Assembly: GCA_964030785.1 (NCBI GenBank)
Contig: OZ034971.1
Coordinates: forward strand, 32,649,304 to 32,713,303
Source of the DNA: Siderastrea siderea
Taxonomy: Eukaryota; Cnidaria; Anthozoa; Scleractinia; Rhizangiidae
Reading direction: 5' to 3'
DNA: 64,000 bases
Shown here: piece after piece, positions 1 to 12,089 of the stretch
Position numbering within the stretch: position 1 is the first letter of the stretch
Layout: the number at the start of each line of letters is the position of its first letter
Position numbers and translations under genes: made by a program
The notes under the pieces: model-generated
What the model was told of the DNA's origin: nothing
The model's input: the letters and a program-made list of their open reading frames with translations, nothing else
Database searches by the model: none

Positions 1-230
1 TTCTTAATAATAAAAAAATAATACTCCCTGTGCAGTTAATCGAACGTTCAGTAATCAGCCCAGTCGAACTGAGTTCGATTGGGTTTGGTAACGGAACTCA
101 CCTAAAAGTTTCAGTTCAATTAGTTTTGATACCGAACCAATTGCAAATCAGTCGAACTGATTGGGTTCGGTTGAGTTCGATTGATTTTTAGTTCAGTTTT
201 GTTTGATTGATGGAGTGGAAGTCATTTTGG
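1..230. repeat. degenerate TCGAACTGA-rich repeat
   Basis: Motifs such as CAGTCGAACTGA, GAGTTCGATTG and GGGTTTGGT or GGGTTCGGT recur several times in both orientations. This is a degenerate palindromic or tandem repeat without coding potential. I do not recognise the family. Confidence 0.4.
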
Positions 231-489
231 AACCATGGATGCTTTAAATGTAATGACTTATTATCAGTTTCCTTTTTCACTGTTGTTGTTGTTGTTTAAT
301 TTTTTCTCGGCGAATTCAGTTTATTGCTGTTCCACAGTAGAGAATGACAAGATAATAGCCTGCTCTCTTTAAACTTCAGTTTGAACTACAAGTTCATGCT
401 GTTTGCAAAAATGCGTTCAGAACTGAAAAAAAATGCTATATCTCTTAGTCTCAGCCTAGGTATGTTCTTAGCATGTTCTTAACATCTGC

Positions 490-1074
490 GTCAATTTCAG
501 CCTCAACGTTCTATAAAAAAGGAGTTCAGGAGCTGGAGCAAACGTTTGAAAAAGTTGAGAGTGAAGTCTGAATTTCAAACAAGATGTGGACGAGTGCATA
601 AACCATGTAGAGCATGTGTTGAAGCCAGACATTGACTATGTCTGTGAGTATGCTGTGGAGAATGAACAGTAGTCCCGAAAAAACAACCTCTAGGGTTCTT
701 GGGTTAAAAGAACATGAGGAGGAACTTGAACACAAATTTGTACAGTTTGTACAAGAAAATCTCAAGAAGAAATTCGAATTGAGGAAATCAAAATTATCAT
801 ACGGATTGGCCAGAAAAAAAGCAGGAGCTGCAAGGATCAAGTGTCATGGCAACACAGCAGGAAATCGATGAGACATGTCATTGTAAAGTTTGCCTTCAAC
901 AAAAGCAAAATGAAAATTCTACTAAAAAGGAAACTCCTGAAAGGAAAGGATTTTTTTTTATCATGGAGGACATGGCGGATGCCATTGCCAAAAAGGCTGA
1001 AAGATCTGAAAAACAAGAAGTCTGTTGAAAGATCAAATCTTAACAACACCGTGACCATAGGGTCAAGGAATTAA
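490..1074 (+). pseudogene. LINE ORF1-like remnant (RNA-binding protein)
   Basis: Scattered + frames read like ORF1 of an L1-type LINE. There is an N-terminal coiled-coil style stretch, then a piece containing LRVLGLKEHEEE-like residues, then VIVKFAFNKSKMKILLKRKL and KGKDFF with an EDMADAIAKKAE-like tail. That order (coiled coil, RNA-recognition-like domain, C-terminal domain) is typical of LINE ORF1 nucleic-acid chaperones. Stop codons and at least three frame changes break it. No matching ORF2 follows, so it is an isolated dead fragment. The family call is by eye. Confidence 0.5.
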
Positions 1075-2000
1075 GAGGCTGTCGTGATCTTAGAAACACT
1101 GAATAATTTTTCAGTCATAAGGTACTATAAAGATGTAATTACTGTTGGTTAAATGGTCTCCAATCTAAATGATTCGTTCCCAGCTGAACATCGATGAATT
1201 TCATAACTACACAAATCAATGTTAAAATGTTAACCTAAATGACAAAGTAATCAATGAAATCTTATTTTCAACCTTTGTCACAGGAAAGTCGAGAAAAGTC
1301 GTATCTAATGCTTGATTCTGACTTAGATCCTGCTCTTAGTACAAAAAAAATAATAAATTGTGAAGCTCTTCTACACTAAGTGCATTTCTTTCGTCCTGAG
1401 CCAGACAAGTATCCCTGGGTGGCCAAGCTATCACTTTCCCGTGTTTAGTAGCATCCTACGCGTGTTTTATGGAGGAATTTCCAAAACGTGAGCTCTTAGC
1501 TGTCCTTAAAATACTCAATTTTCAGAGACACGTTTTACAGGAAATTGTCTACATTAGAAGCTACAAAAGAATTAATGAATTCTGGTAATTATTTAGTTAA
1601 CATTCAATTGATGAGATTCATTCTGTCATGCTTACATTTACGCAATAATTTATTATCAATTCAGACTGATGTACAGTTTGTAACTTAATTCTTATCTCCT
1701 TGTTACATTATTATTTCTTTTTGTTGAGTTTATGCTTTTGCAATACTGTAAGAACTTACAGTGATGCAAATAAAGCTAATTGTTGTTGTTGTATACATTC
1801 TACCCAATTTACCCACACCATCTGCACAAGTGGTTTCCACATGTCAGTGGAGTGCAGTCAACCTAACTATTAGTTTTGAAACGCCTTGGTTTATTCCGCT
1901 TGCCACACAAGTTACTGATGACAATAGATACCTTTACTTTAAGTTTAAGATACGTGATTAAGACAAAACTTTCTAGAAATAGTTTGTAATTTTCTTACCA
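1075..2000. other. no gene seen; possible LINE 3' tail near 1640-1790
   Basis: AT-rich sequence with only short frames. The stretch ending in AATAAAGCTAATTGTTGTTGTTG near 1768-1790 resembles the (TTG)n tail that ends the CR1-like LINE at 42.6 kb. It may be another 3' tail, but too little remains to be sure. Confidence 0.3.
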
Positions 2001-2365
2001 ATGCTCAATGGGGCAAATCGTTTACTGTCATTATTACCCCAAAGGAACCTAGATAAATTTGAATGGTGCCAAATCCCATCCATGATCACGATTGGTGGTT
2101 CAGCGCAGGATGTCGCAGCCCCTACAGCTAGCCAAGCGAGTGACTCACAGCTTCTCTTATGGCAGCAGCAAGAAGCAATCATGGCATTAACCTTGCCGCA
2201 ACCGATGTCCCTATTTTTGGCGGCAATCCTATAGGGTACTGCGATTTCATTTGAGCCTTAAAAAATCTAATTGAAGGCAAAACAAGCAGTCCAAGCACCC
2301 AGCTTTATTATCTTCTGCAGTACACAAGCAGCCAAGTACAAGACCTTGTATGAAGCTGCCCAGCG

Positions 2366-2977
2366 ATGAGAGAAGATAAAGGCTACAGAGAAGCCAGAAA
2401 CCTATTGGCTGAACGGTATGGCCAGCCATACAAAATTGCATCAGCATACATTGACCGCATGATTAATAGCCAGTCAATCCACAGAGAATATGGCGCTATA
2501 CTACAGACATTTTTTATTCTCCTTACAACCTGCAGCAACACATTCAGAGAAATTGGCTATCTGAACCACCTCGAAAATCCTGACAACCTTCACAAAATTG
2601 TAGACCGGCTACCTTACCCATTGAGGCTTAAATGGCGTGATTTAGTGGACTCTGTAAACCAAAGAGAAGATAGAGATCCAAACTTAAAGGATATCACCGA
2701 CTTCGTCAAAAAAAGATCAAGGGTAGCCAATCATCCCATTTTCGGAAGGATCCACGGTGACCAGAAGTCAAGCAACCTCAGCAACCAAAGAAGGGGTGCG
2801 AAGTTATTTGGCCAACAAAGACAGCCTCCAACACCAGGTGGTAATTCTGAACAGAAACCTGCGCAATTGAAATGTCCATCATGTAAGAGAAACCACTGGC
2901 TTTTGCAATGTGACGACTTCAAGAAAGTACGTCTAAATGACTGCTACAAATTCGTTTGCAATAAAAACTGTGTTTGA
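2366..2977 (+). pseudogene. BEL/Pao gag-like fragment with zinc knuckles
   Basis: A 203-residue open frame reads as the gag-like N-terminal part of a BEL/Pao polyprotein (the DUF1759-type region), with phrases such as ARNLLAERYGQP and IVDRLPYPLRLKW. Its end holds a Cys-rich CPSCKRNHWLLQCDDF knuckle. A second knuckle, CLSSG followed by QDCPKKSFC, is seen just downstream in another frame near 2975-3050. An upstream piece at 2001-2365 is in a different frame. The frame changes make it non-functional. Confidence 0.7.
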
Positions 2978-3299
2978 ACTGCTCAGTTCCGGGACATCTT
3001 CTACAAGACTGCCCCAAGAAAAGTTTCTGCCGAATTCAAGGCTATTCAAGGAAGCACTCCACCTTCCTACTTTTCGAAAAGGAACAAGAACAGAAACAAA
3101 CACCACCAGGCTCCAGCAACAGACAGTAAGGACGAGCCAGCTGCACTCTTCACACAGGCCGGGATGGGTCAGTTCAAAGCAAGACATTCCAAGCATCAAA
3201 AAGGCTGTCTGTTGTAGCGATGTCGACTGTTCCCGTGAAGGTCAAGGCAAAGGGCTGAAATCAAGGCGTGCAAACTTATGCGTTCCTAGACTCCAGTCA

Positions 3300-3680
3300 A
3301 CGTGGAGAAAACCAACCTTTCACTCACAACCATGCAAGTGGCGAACAAACAAATTGAATCCACGCTGGCTAACTTAGAGGTATCCAACCTTAATGGTGGC
3401 ATCACAGTAGAACTACCAATGGTGTACTCTAGGCCCAGTCTCCCACTGTCAACTGATACCACCGCCACACAAGAAGATGTAAACCACTGGCCACATCTCA
3501 AAGGAATCGAATTACAAAGCATCACGGAGAAATCAGTCTACTGATAGGTAGCAACGTGCCATGAATCCTACAGGCAATCAAAGTGCTTGTAAGCAAACAT
3601 GGTGGTCCTTTTACAACCTACACCACTTTCAGCTGGACACTAAACGGACCCCTGGGGAGAAACCAGCCCATGTTTCCAAC
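3300..3680 (+). pseudogene. BEL/Pao aspartic protease (A17-like) fragment
   Basis: The peptide from 3302 contains ESTLANLEVSNLNGG, then WPHLKGIELQSI, and past a stop at 3542 the phrase GGPF and WTLNGPLGR in shifted frames. These are landmark phrases of the protease-to-RT linker in BEL/Pao polyproteins. The N-terminal catalytic DTG region lies upstream and is not recognisable. It is interrupted by stops. Confidence 0.6.
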
Positions 3681-3700
3681 TACTAACTTTATCAACACCA

Positions 3701-4066
3701 ATGCAGACCTCCGCAAGAAAAGCGAAGATTTCTGAAATTAACGATTTAAGCTACGAACCTAAAATGTCAATGCTGCAGAATGATCTGCACGTGTTCAACA
3801 TGAAACAGCAAAGCTCTCTGATGGTCACTGTGAAATTGGTCTACCATGGAGAAATGAACTGCCTCACCTGGAAAACAACGGGGGTGCAAGCAGAAAGTAG
3901 ACTGCAAATGCTAAAGAGACGCCTTCAGAAGAATGCTATTTTACACAAGAAGTATAAAGATTTCATGGCAGACCTGCTAGACAAGCACTATTCCAGAAAG
4001 GTGACCAGTGAAGAGCAGTCACTTAACGACAAGTGTTACCTACCACACCATCCAGTATTCACGTAG
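3701..4066 (+). pseudogene. BEL/Pao reverse-transcriptase N-terminal fragment
   Basis: The open frame carries ESRLQMLKRRLQKNAILHKKY and DLLDKHYSRKV, matching the segment just before the RT fingers in BEL/Pao elements. A nearby frame gives CEIGLPWRNELP, the usual preceding phrase. It ends with a YLPHHPVF-like motif, where homologues continue into RT, but here the similarity stops. Polymerase activity is not encoded. Confidence 0.65.
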
Positions 4067-7000
4067 GTTTCAGTCAGGAAATTTAGTTTGTTTGGGCCCT
4101 CGAGTGGGCGAGTCAGCGGTAGGCACCATTATGCTCATTTCTCATGGCAACGGAAGACGCCATTTGTTTTCAATTCAAGGGGAAAGGCTATTGTTTTAGA
4201 ACGAATCAAAATGAAGACCACGAAAGCCTTTGCTGCCCTCAACAGTAGAAAACAAGGCGGAAGGTCTTGAAGAAGCCACGCAACGCAAAAACCCAAAGAA
4301 AATCGATTGTATTCTTGATTTTTTCACCTTGAAAACCCGACCCAGAATTTTGCCATCTTAACAGTGCTATTTTGGCCGCCTTGAAACATTCAGTATTTTG
4401 GACTGCTCAGAGTCTTTGAGAACAGATGGTACCCAAAAAACACAAAGAGGGATGTCTGATGAACTGGACTGCGAGGTGGGTATTTTGTGAGCAATTTGTT
4501 TGATCATGTGAGTTGTTGCTGAAGTTTGTGCTTTTCTGTGATTTGCAGACACCATCTTTAAATTCCTTTCTCTACCCAATATGTCTGTGGATGTCTTAAT
4601 GTATTTTGTAGACATTTTTATGCCCCCGTTTTGAATATTTTAGTCCGCCATTTTGTGTATAAGCTGATGTAAGCCTAGTTTAACTAAAAAGTAAGCGTGG
4701 CTTATACTATTCCAAGTGCGCGTGGGGCAGAAATATATATTCAATTACAAATAACGATATGTATGTTTAAATACGACACACCATACTGGGAATTTACTAT
4801 CATTGAAAGGACTTATGTACAATTCTCAACAGTTGCAACTAGCTAAACATTTGTTTGAAAGAAAGTCGAAGTTTAAACATGTGGGTTCTCCAGTTTGTTG
4901 TACTGATGACATTATGGGTTTCCCCAAGGATCTTCCTGAAACATCAACGGAGTGTCCTAGGGTAGAATGCATTTCCTGTAAACTGCAGCTGCCCATAACA
5001 GGGGTGAAATAACACCAGCTGGTATGGCCTAAACACGTCATCACCAAGTACGGTAAAGTACTTAGTAAAAGCCTTCACAGTGGTTATACTGTCCCTGAGT
5101 ATTGCCAGCCAGATTAACAGAGGCCTTGAAGTTGCCTAAATTTTGGAATTCGATTTCGCTACTCTCATAAAAGTGGTGCAGCTATATCTGAGTGAATTAT
5201 TTATAAAGTTACTAGTAACAGTGCCCGGACGCCCAGCCGGGAAATGTAGGGCATGGGGGTGGGGAGGGGGGGGAAGATAAGACAACTTCATTTAAACACG
5301 ATAAGTCCTTCAGGTGAATACAAAAGGTGTAAGACTACAGATGCTAAATATATATTGTGATAATCCCAGCAGCCATTCTACTTAAATCTTCTTGGTTTTG
5401 AGTCACAAGAGCAAGGCGTGGGTTTCATGACAACACAGTTTGAACATGTCTTCTGCAGCCTATACAGGAAAACGCACATCTTCAGTATTGCCATTCTAGT
5501 CCACCTCCCCATATGTTTGGGTTCCCATATTTTTACTTGTTCTAGAGTTCATATCAGGGAATGGTTTTCCAAAACTGTCTTGCAGTAGATAACAACAGGA
5601 TCTGAAGCTTATGGAAATGAAGGTGATGAAGGATGCAGTGAACAACCACCAGAGCAAAGGTGTGACAGGGAGACAGTTACCCTCATATTATTGCGATCCA
5701 CTGGTCTCTTTTGATTGCGTTTGAGACGGCGTTATCTTCCAATAATGTCGTCTTAAAATGCTGGCTTGTGATTGGTTTAACAACTGTTATGACAATGCGG
5801 CCAAGGTGAAACTTCAAAATTTTTCTTCACAAAACCGCCGGGAAAATTTTAGTTTTTGCACAGTAATATAGTTCGAAAAAAACTTTATTGTAATGTGATT
5901 CATCCCTACAAGCAACTTACCTTGACAGATCGCCAAAAATGTGAGTGCTAAAGCTTTAAAACTCACTGTGAATTGACTGTCAACTCTGTTTGCCGAAAAA
6001 AACCAATAGAAAAAGGCCACTTTTGAAATATGCAGTTGACCACATCGTCTTCCAGCATATGCATCCTTGGAGGGAAGGTTGTGTTAGGAAATTCTTGCCT
6101 GAAAAAGGTCGTCACTTTGCAGATGCCCTGTGCTGTGAGGGAAAGTAGTAAAACTATTAATTACTTACCACTTGTACCAGTATATGAACTACAAAAACAT
6201 ATAAACACTTGAATGATTTTGTTCCTGGCAATTTCTTCATCTTTCATTGGAAGACTTCCATTGTACTTAAAATGGCAGGGAATCTGCGAACACTGTGAAA
6301 AGAAGTTTTATTCTTCTGGGTTGTTGTGCAGCTGTAGAGATGTCGAAATACTGCTCAGTGGTGAGAATATGATTAATTTACATATATTTGGAGTTTTATT
6401 GTGGATTTTTTGACTGCTAGTTTCTTCGTGGTTTGGAGGAAGACAGACCAAAAGACAGCCAAAAATAATTGTGAATGACAAAGAATGAGGTTGTGAGCAT
6501 CATCTACAGAGCAGAGCTACAGCTGTATATTTGCAAAGTATGGAAGCATCCTTCCTTTACGGGCTTTTGGCCAATTTTTCAAGTCGTCAAGTTTCCATGC
6601 ATCACCATGGTTACTGAAATTCTTAAATTATATGTCCATTCACGAGAGAAGATTTCATTCACGACTGTAACATACAGCATGGGGGCTAGATGACAAGGTT
6701 TTCCCAGTCTATGACTTGTGGTGAATGCGAGAAGCAGCCAGCTTGTATAACCCAGAACCCGGGTTTCCATCCTATCATGACAACTTCACAGCGGTTTAAG
6801 TGTGTACCTCAAATTTTGAGGTTATTAAACATTCATATATTCAAGCTATTGTTTAAACTCATTGCTTATTCATTCCGATCTATTTGCCGACAAGCCGGCA
6901 TGCTTCCGAAGATCGTGAAGAGCGCAACCTCTTTGATGTAGGTGAGATGTATTTCTTTTGTAAACATACTGAATAAAATCTCCTGGGAATCTGCTTGACT

Positions 7001-9339
7001 GATTTTATTTTCTATGCCTTTTATTAAATGCGTGGAATGATTGACTTACTAAAAAACCGCAAACTTTTTTAGAGCGAGTGCCGGGAGTGGACGCGCGCAA
7101 AGCAAAGCAAGCTCGCGAATGATTTCTGTTAACCAAGTGAAGTCACAAGCGAATGCTTGCACTTTTTATGACAACATGGCTGTATTTACATAACAAAGCC
7201 AAGAAGTAGTTTATTTTAAGCGCACTCGGTCGAATCAAAACCTTAACAAATGCTTTTCAATTGGTAAATAATTGTTTAATGTAAACCAAAAGCTTGGCGT
7301 ACGCGTGGCACACGATAAAGCTAAGCTACTGAAAGATTATATTTTGAAAGCTTCGCGAAAATTATAAAATTTCAGCAAAAGGCTTACTCGCGTGTAGCAC
7401 GGTTTCACATTTAACACACATCGTTTAAATCGTCAACGAAGGCTAGGTAAATAAAACTTATAGAGTTCCCGGTGTTCACAATATTATAAATCAAGGTTCA
7501 CTCGCTTTGTTGTGCGGAAAAATCAAAAAATCAAATCTCTTGTTTTTAATCTGCGGGGAACAGACGACAACGCTTCGACACGCATAAACTTGGCTTAGAT
7601 AGACCAAGGAAATAAATTCTCGATTAATAACGCTTTGTGTGCACTTAGAAAGCTTGAATAAAATTCCAGCAACAAAAGGAAGAGTTTAAATTTATAAAAA
7701 GTGATCTGGGCAAAAACAATTATCAACATGCGTCGGAATATGGCTACGCATAATTGACTCTGTAAATTGATACCGCCGCTCCGCGCTCGGAAAAAACAAA
7801 ACCAAATTCGCCTACAACGATCAAAACAACTCGTTCAAGATCTCTTTTTAAAGCTCTCAACACGCTCCTTACTAATATAAAAAAATAAAAGCTAAAAATA
7901 CATTGCGAACGACTTAAATCTTCAAAATGTCCGTAGTGGTTATCAGAAGTTCAATCACACAAGTCAAGAACAAAGGGATACGTTCACAGCTCCGTTCACT
8001 CAAGGTTGCTTAATTGCGCTATTGTTCCGGTCTTTTGAAGTCACTTGGGCGGCGTCTTCCAAAATATCTCACCTTTTTTGAAACGAAAGAAACCGAAGTT
8101 GTGCGCCACGTTTTCGGTGGCTGCCGAAACTTATACCCATAGGAATAAATGGAGCCTTCAGGCTACAATTTCCAGCGGTATTACCCATTTCAGAAAGACA
8201 CAAATAAACCGCGATGGAGTCGTAATGATGTGCATCAATAGGTGAGTACCTCAGACAGCTTGGTATCAGCACAAGCAACGATACAAAGACCCATGTGATG
8301 GCCCCAGAGAATAAACTATCTATACACATTGGTAATAGGCAGCTGGCTCGATGGTGCTGGAGAATTTTGGGGAAGGAAATAAGGGTAGTTCTTCCATCTT
8401 GCGCAGTCTTGTGTATCAGGAACTTTTACCCCCCATCTGGGCCAGAGGAAGAGTATGCTTTTCAAGGTTTGCGGTTTGTGGATGAGTGATGTGTTTTAAC
8501 CTGATAACACCAACCAAGGGGGTTAAGAAAGTCACTGAACTCACTTATAAATTAGTGTTTGTGAAAAGTTACTGGTTTGATATTTAAGCGATTGTGAAGT
8601 TTAAATTTTTTGACTGACTATCAAATGAAAGCTGTAAATCACAGCTTCAGAGAAGCGGTTTGGAAGTGATTTGAATCAGAGTGAAGGCAGTTTACGTTGC
8701 AAGTTTCAAATGTTAACTGGTCTGCTGCAACGTAAATGACACGCCTATATTGTCTCAAGTTTCCGTTATTATTAACTCAAGTTACTAATACCATTAAATA
8801 TTAACTCTCCTTGTGGTGGAGTTTCATGTTTCAATTTAACAGCCACGAGAAGAGAAGAGGACAAGGGGTCAAACTCGCTACGGAAGTTCGTCTAGTCTGT
8901 GACTACACTTGAGGTCACCAGTAACGTGCGTGGATATGCGCAAGTGAGTCAAATAACATCTCCCTTTTGTTTTACTCGGTTGCTTTACAGATAAGAATAC
9001 AAATTTATGTGGACAACCAGAACGTATTTTAGCGAGGGGATCGCTCAGCCTGTAGTCATGGACGTGCTTATTGGATAGAAAACAGTAAATAAAAGTATTT
9101 CTTCTTTTGCCGTTTCAAATTAGTTTAATTAAAATTTGAATTTTGGCTTAACGGCTCATAGATACTTGAAAAGGATTTCACTTATTTTTTTCACACCCAA
9201 GCATAAATTAAATACCCACGTATACATCAGGTTTTTTTCAATGTAATTTAAAAACTGGCTATTTCTAACCCTTAAGGTTTTATTCCTTTCAGGTTACTAG
9301 AAAATTATGGTAGTGTCACAGGCCAAACAACATCAATTA
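4067..9339. other. no recognisable gene
   Basis: I read all frames and saw only short, composition-driven frames (the longest is 86 residues). Worth noting: a G-run tract near 5250-5275 (GGGGGTGGGGAGGGGGGGG) that could form a quadruplex. No tRNA fold, tandem array or coding homology was apparent. It may contain old transposon debris or an intron of a gene outside the window. Confidence 0.4.
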
Positions 9340-9682
9340 ATGATCCCATAGAGCGTTACCACAAAGCAACTCCGGATAAGGAACTTTGCCCGGTACATTT
9401 CGAAATATGTAGAATTCTAAAAAGGATCTTCACCAACATCAAGGAAGCTAGGATAAGATGCCCAGAGGGAAGGAAGAAGGTTTATTTAAATTTGGCTCCA
9501 TGGTTTTCAACCACTACTTAATTGCGATGCACTCCATTTAACATGGCAATCCCTGCAGGCGTACGAGCCGAAAATTGATTTTTATTGGGGTAAGCAGAGA
9601 GCTGAATTTCTAGAGCTTGCTAGTGTCAGCATTGATGATCACCTAAATGGAAATCCGGTAGTGCGTGAGGTAAGGCTCAACA

Positions 9683-10105
9683 ATGCCCTGCAGGTCGAAA
9701 TTTTCATGGCGGGGAGACTTTCCAACCCAAATCAACACACTGGCAGACTTAGACAATATTTTACATTTGGTCGCCTTGAGTGACCTGTGCAGAGGATTCC
9801 CTGTGGTTTCTGAAAGAAAATGTTGTAATAGGAATGGTGAAGTTACCACTGAATGCGAACAGTGGAATACCGGTGTGGTTGAAACAAGCCTTCGCCATCG
9901 CTCTGTCAACCGCGAGGTCCCCCTCAGCATTTCTAGCAAATCAGCGATGTGTTCTTACAGCAAACATGTCAGATTTAGCTGGGGCAAATATTCAACTGAC
10001 CCGGCGCCTGCCAGTGGCAATGAAAAAGTTGAAACTGAAAAGAGGAAAAGAGAAGATCTAATGCATAGAGAAGAACTTCTTCTAAAGCTCCAGGAAGAAA
10101 AAAGG
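9683..10105 (+). pseudogene. unrecognised coding-like fragment with coiled-coil tail
   Basis: This frame encodes a Cys-containing segment (LSDLCRGFPVVSE, then RKCCNRNGEV) followed by a charged Lys/Glu tail, EKRKREDLMHREELLLKLQEEK, which looks like a coiled coil. It abuts the P-like segment at 10106 in a different frame. It could be the region between the THAP domain and the catalytic domain of the same transposase, shifted by an indel, but copy 2 lacks it. I do not recognise the Cys-containing segment, and no function is claimed. Confidence 0.4.
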
Positions 10106-10288
10106 CTACCTACGACAGAAGGCCAATGTGGAAACGCTGGAGTTGGGCAAGGAAGACAACGTAAATTTTAAAACTATGTTTGAAAAAATCCCATGCGATA
10201 AGCTGAATGAAGACCAGTTATTATTTTGGGAGGAGCATGAGTAGGTCTTAAGAGCAAAAGGGGCAACAGGACATCGGTGGCACCCAAA
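10106..10288 (+). pseudogene. P-like transposase, exon before the RWHP motif (copy 1)
   Basis: In the frame beginning at 10119 this reads VNFKTMFEKIPCDKLNEDQLLFWEE, then a TAG stop, then VLRAKGATGHRWHPK ending at a GTAAGT donor. RWHP starts the conserved region of P-element-type transposases (Tnp_P_element). The same TAG is present in copy 2, so the parent was probably already disabled before duplication. Confidence 0.6.
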
Positions 10289-10685
10289 GTAAGTTTGATT
10301 TTGGACATAAAACAAAGCCTGCAGATAAAAACTCGTCAAAAACCTATTTACAAAAATATCGCAATTTAAAGGTGTTGGAAAAGTGAAGCCTTCTTCAGAG
10401 GTCCCCAACCGTTCATTTCAAATACTTTTCAGCAGTTCAAAAATTACCTAACACTCTCAAATTTATTGGCATAAACTTAGCTTTTTAATGGGAAACACCA
10501 ACTCGGACTTTTGTTGCTCGAGTTCCAATTGTTTTCGAGGGTGAACTGTATAGCTCAGATGTACAAATAAGGCCACCTAGTATTCTCTGCCAGCCATCAT
10601 TAGTGCAGAATTTCATTGTATAAGTTCGATTCCCTGGGCTAAAATTTCTGGGTACTTTTCAAATCTGCTCAGCTTCAGCTTAGCC

Positions 10686-10697
10686 AAGTATGCCTTT
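10686..10697. repeat. left target-site duplication of the LINE
   Basis: AAGTATGCCTTT here is repeated at 16861-16872, exactly where the LINE ends. The intact single copy of the site lies at 19785-19796 in the paralogous segment, which proves the boundaries. Confidence 0.85.
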
Positions 10698-10845
10698 TAA
10701 GGGGGACTGGGGCTAGTTGTCATGGCGGTTGGTGCGTCTCTTTAACCGTCCAAGAAACTATGGCAGATTCATGACACCGGAGATTTAATTGGTACTGCTG
10801 TTGACTTGAATCAAACCCTTTTGACTTGCAAAAAACTGACTTACA

Positions 10846-11657
10846 ATGAAAAAAGGGTTTTCAGACCTAAAAATGGCAAAAAACAAAGAAAAGAAACGTG
10901 CACGTGGGTCAAGTTCGACTGCCGAAGATGTATCAGACGAAATGATCCTGGAAAAGCTGTCCAAGATTCACGAGGACATTAAAGCATTAAAGGAGGAACT
11001 CAAAGGTGAAATTCAGGCAGTCAAATCAGAATTAAGCGAAGCAATGAAGTCGTTGAGCGCCGTATGGGAAGAAGTGCAATCACTTAGACAGACAAAGATT
11101 TACAAGACCAATGCGATAGCACCACGAGAGAGAACAACAAACTAAACGAGGAGATCAGCACTCTTAAAAATCGTCTAATTAAACTGGAAGATTACTCTAG
11201 GCGAGAGAGTCTTCGTTTCTACAACATTCCAGAAAATCCTGAAGAGAGCAATGAGGAATGTTCGCGTAAAGTGATGGAAGTACTAACTGAACTCGGCGCC
11301 GTTCCAGAAAACATTATGTTTCATGCTATACATCGAACAGCAAATCCAAATAATACAGCTTCCTCGAACAGCGCTGTAAACAACGAAGAGTCGACAGAGT
11401 CAAGAGAAGGGGCACCAGGTCCTCCACGCCCACGTCCAATTTTAGTCCGTTTCGTTTCAAGAATGGATAGCGATTGGATTTGGGAAAACAGGAAGAAGCT
11501 AATGAACAGTTCTCGCTTCTCATCGGTGTTTATTGACAAAGACCTTTCCCCGGAATCAGCAAAACAACGCAGGAAGCTCTGCGCCGCATATAAGAAAGCC
11601 AAGGAACTGGACATCGGGAAAGTATTCATAAAAGGTAAAAAATTTGACAGTAAATAG
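10846..11657 (+). pseudogene. LINE ORF1 protein, frameshifted
   Basis: The first frame (from ATG 10846) has a Lys-rich start and a long heptad-like coiled coil (EKLSKIHEDIKALKEELK). Past a frame change near 11125-11145 the second frame continues with NRLIKLEDYSRRESLRFYNI, the usual start of the RNA-recognition domain, and runs to FIKGKKFDSK at 11657. Lengths and order fit an L1-type ORF1 chaperone that coats the element RNA. A single indel separates the two halves. A variable NNEESTESREGAPGPP insert lies in the middle of the domain. Confidence 0.75.
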
Positions 11658-12089
11658 TACCATTTATTCAGTGGACAACCTACCGGACTATCTTTTGCCA
11701 CAGAAAAATGTCAGTGATTAGCTAACATGCAAGCTTATCCTTAAAATTTATTAGTCTTAGTACCAATTTATGGTTTTTCTTTTCAAGAATTTTAATATTG
11801 CTAGTGTAGGATTCAGTATTCGCGTAATGATTATCATATATATATATATTTTTTTCGCGGTTAGCTTCGTTTTGCTTGTTTAAACAACTTTGCTAAAATT
11901 TACATGTTAAAACTGCTTCGCCAGTCCAAAGCGCATAAATTTACTTGCCATAGTTTGAATGTTTTTCAAAACAATAGTCCCGAGCCCCTGAGGTCGCACT
12001 AGAGGTGTGAATCTTACAAACCTTTTTTAACAACTACGGTAGATTAGGTTATTTCTCTTTTCTTTCTCCGGCCTTAAGATCTGTATAAA

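Larger units (their letters stand above)
2001..4066 (+). mobile_element. BEL/Pao LTR-retrotransposon, 5' coding half, decayed
   Basis: Going left to right on +, pieces appear in BEL/Pao order: gag with a zinc-knuckle region, an A17-type protease region, and the N-terminal lead-in of reverse transcriptase. All are broken by stops and frame changes. Similarity stops around 4066, where the RT core should begin, so catalytic RT, RNase H and integrase are absent. I found no LTR pair around it. The family call rests on several independent motifs in the right order. Confidence 0.75.

Noticed and set aside
7020..8045. Possible promoter or RNA gene region in a coding desert
   Set aside because: No tRNA-like box, no conserved hairpin and no coding signal could be pointed to.
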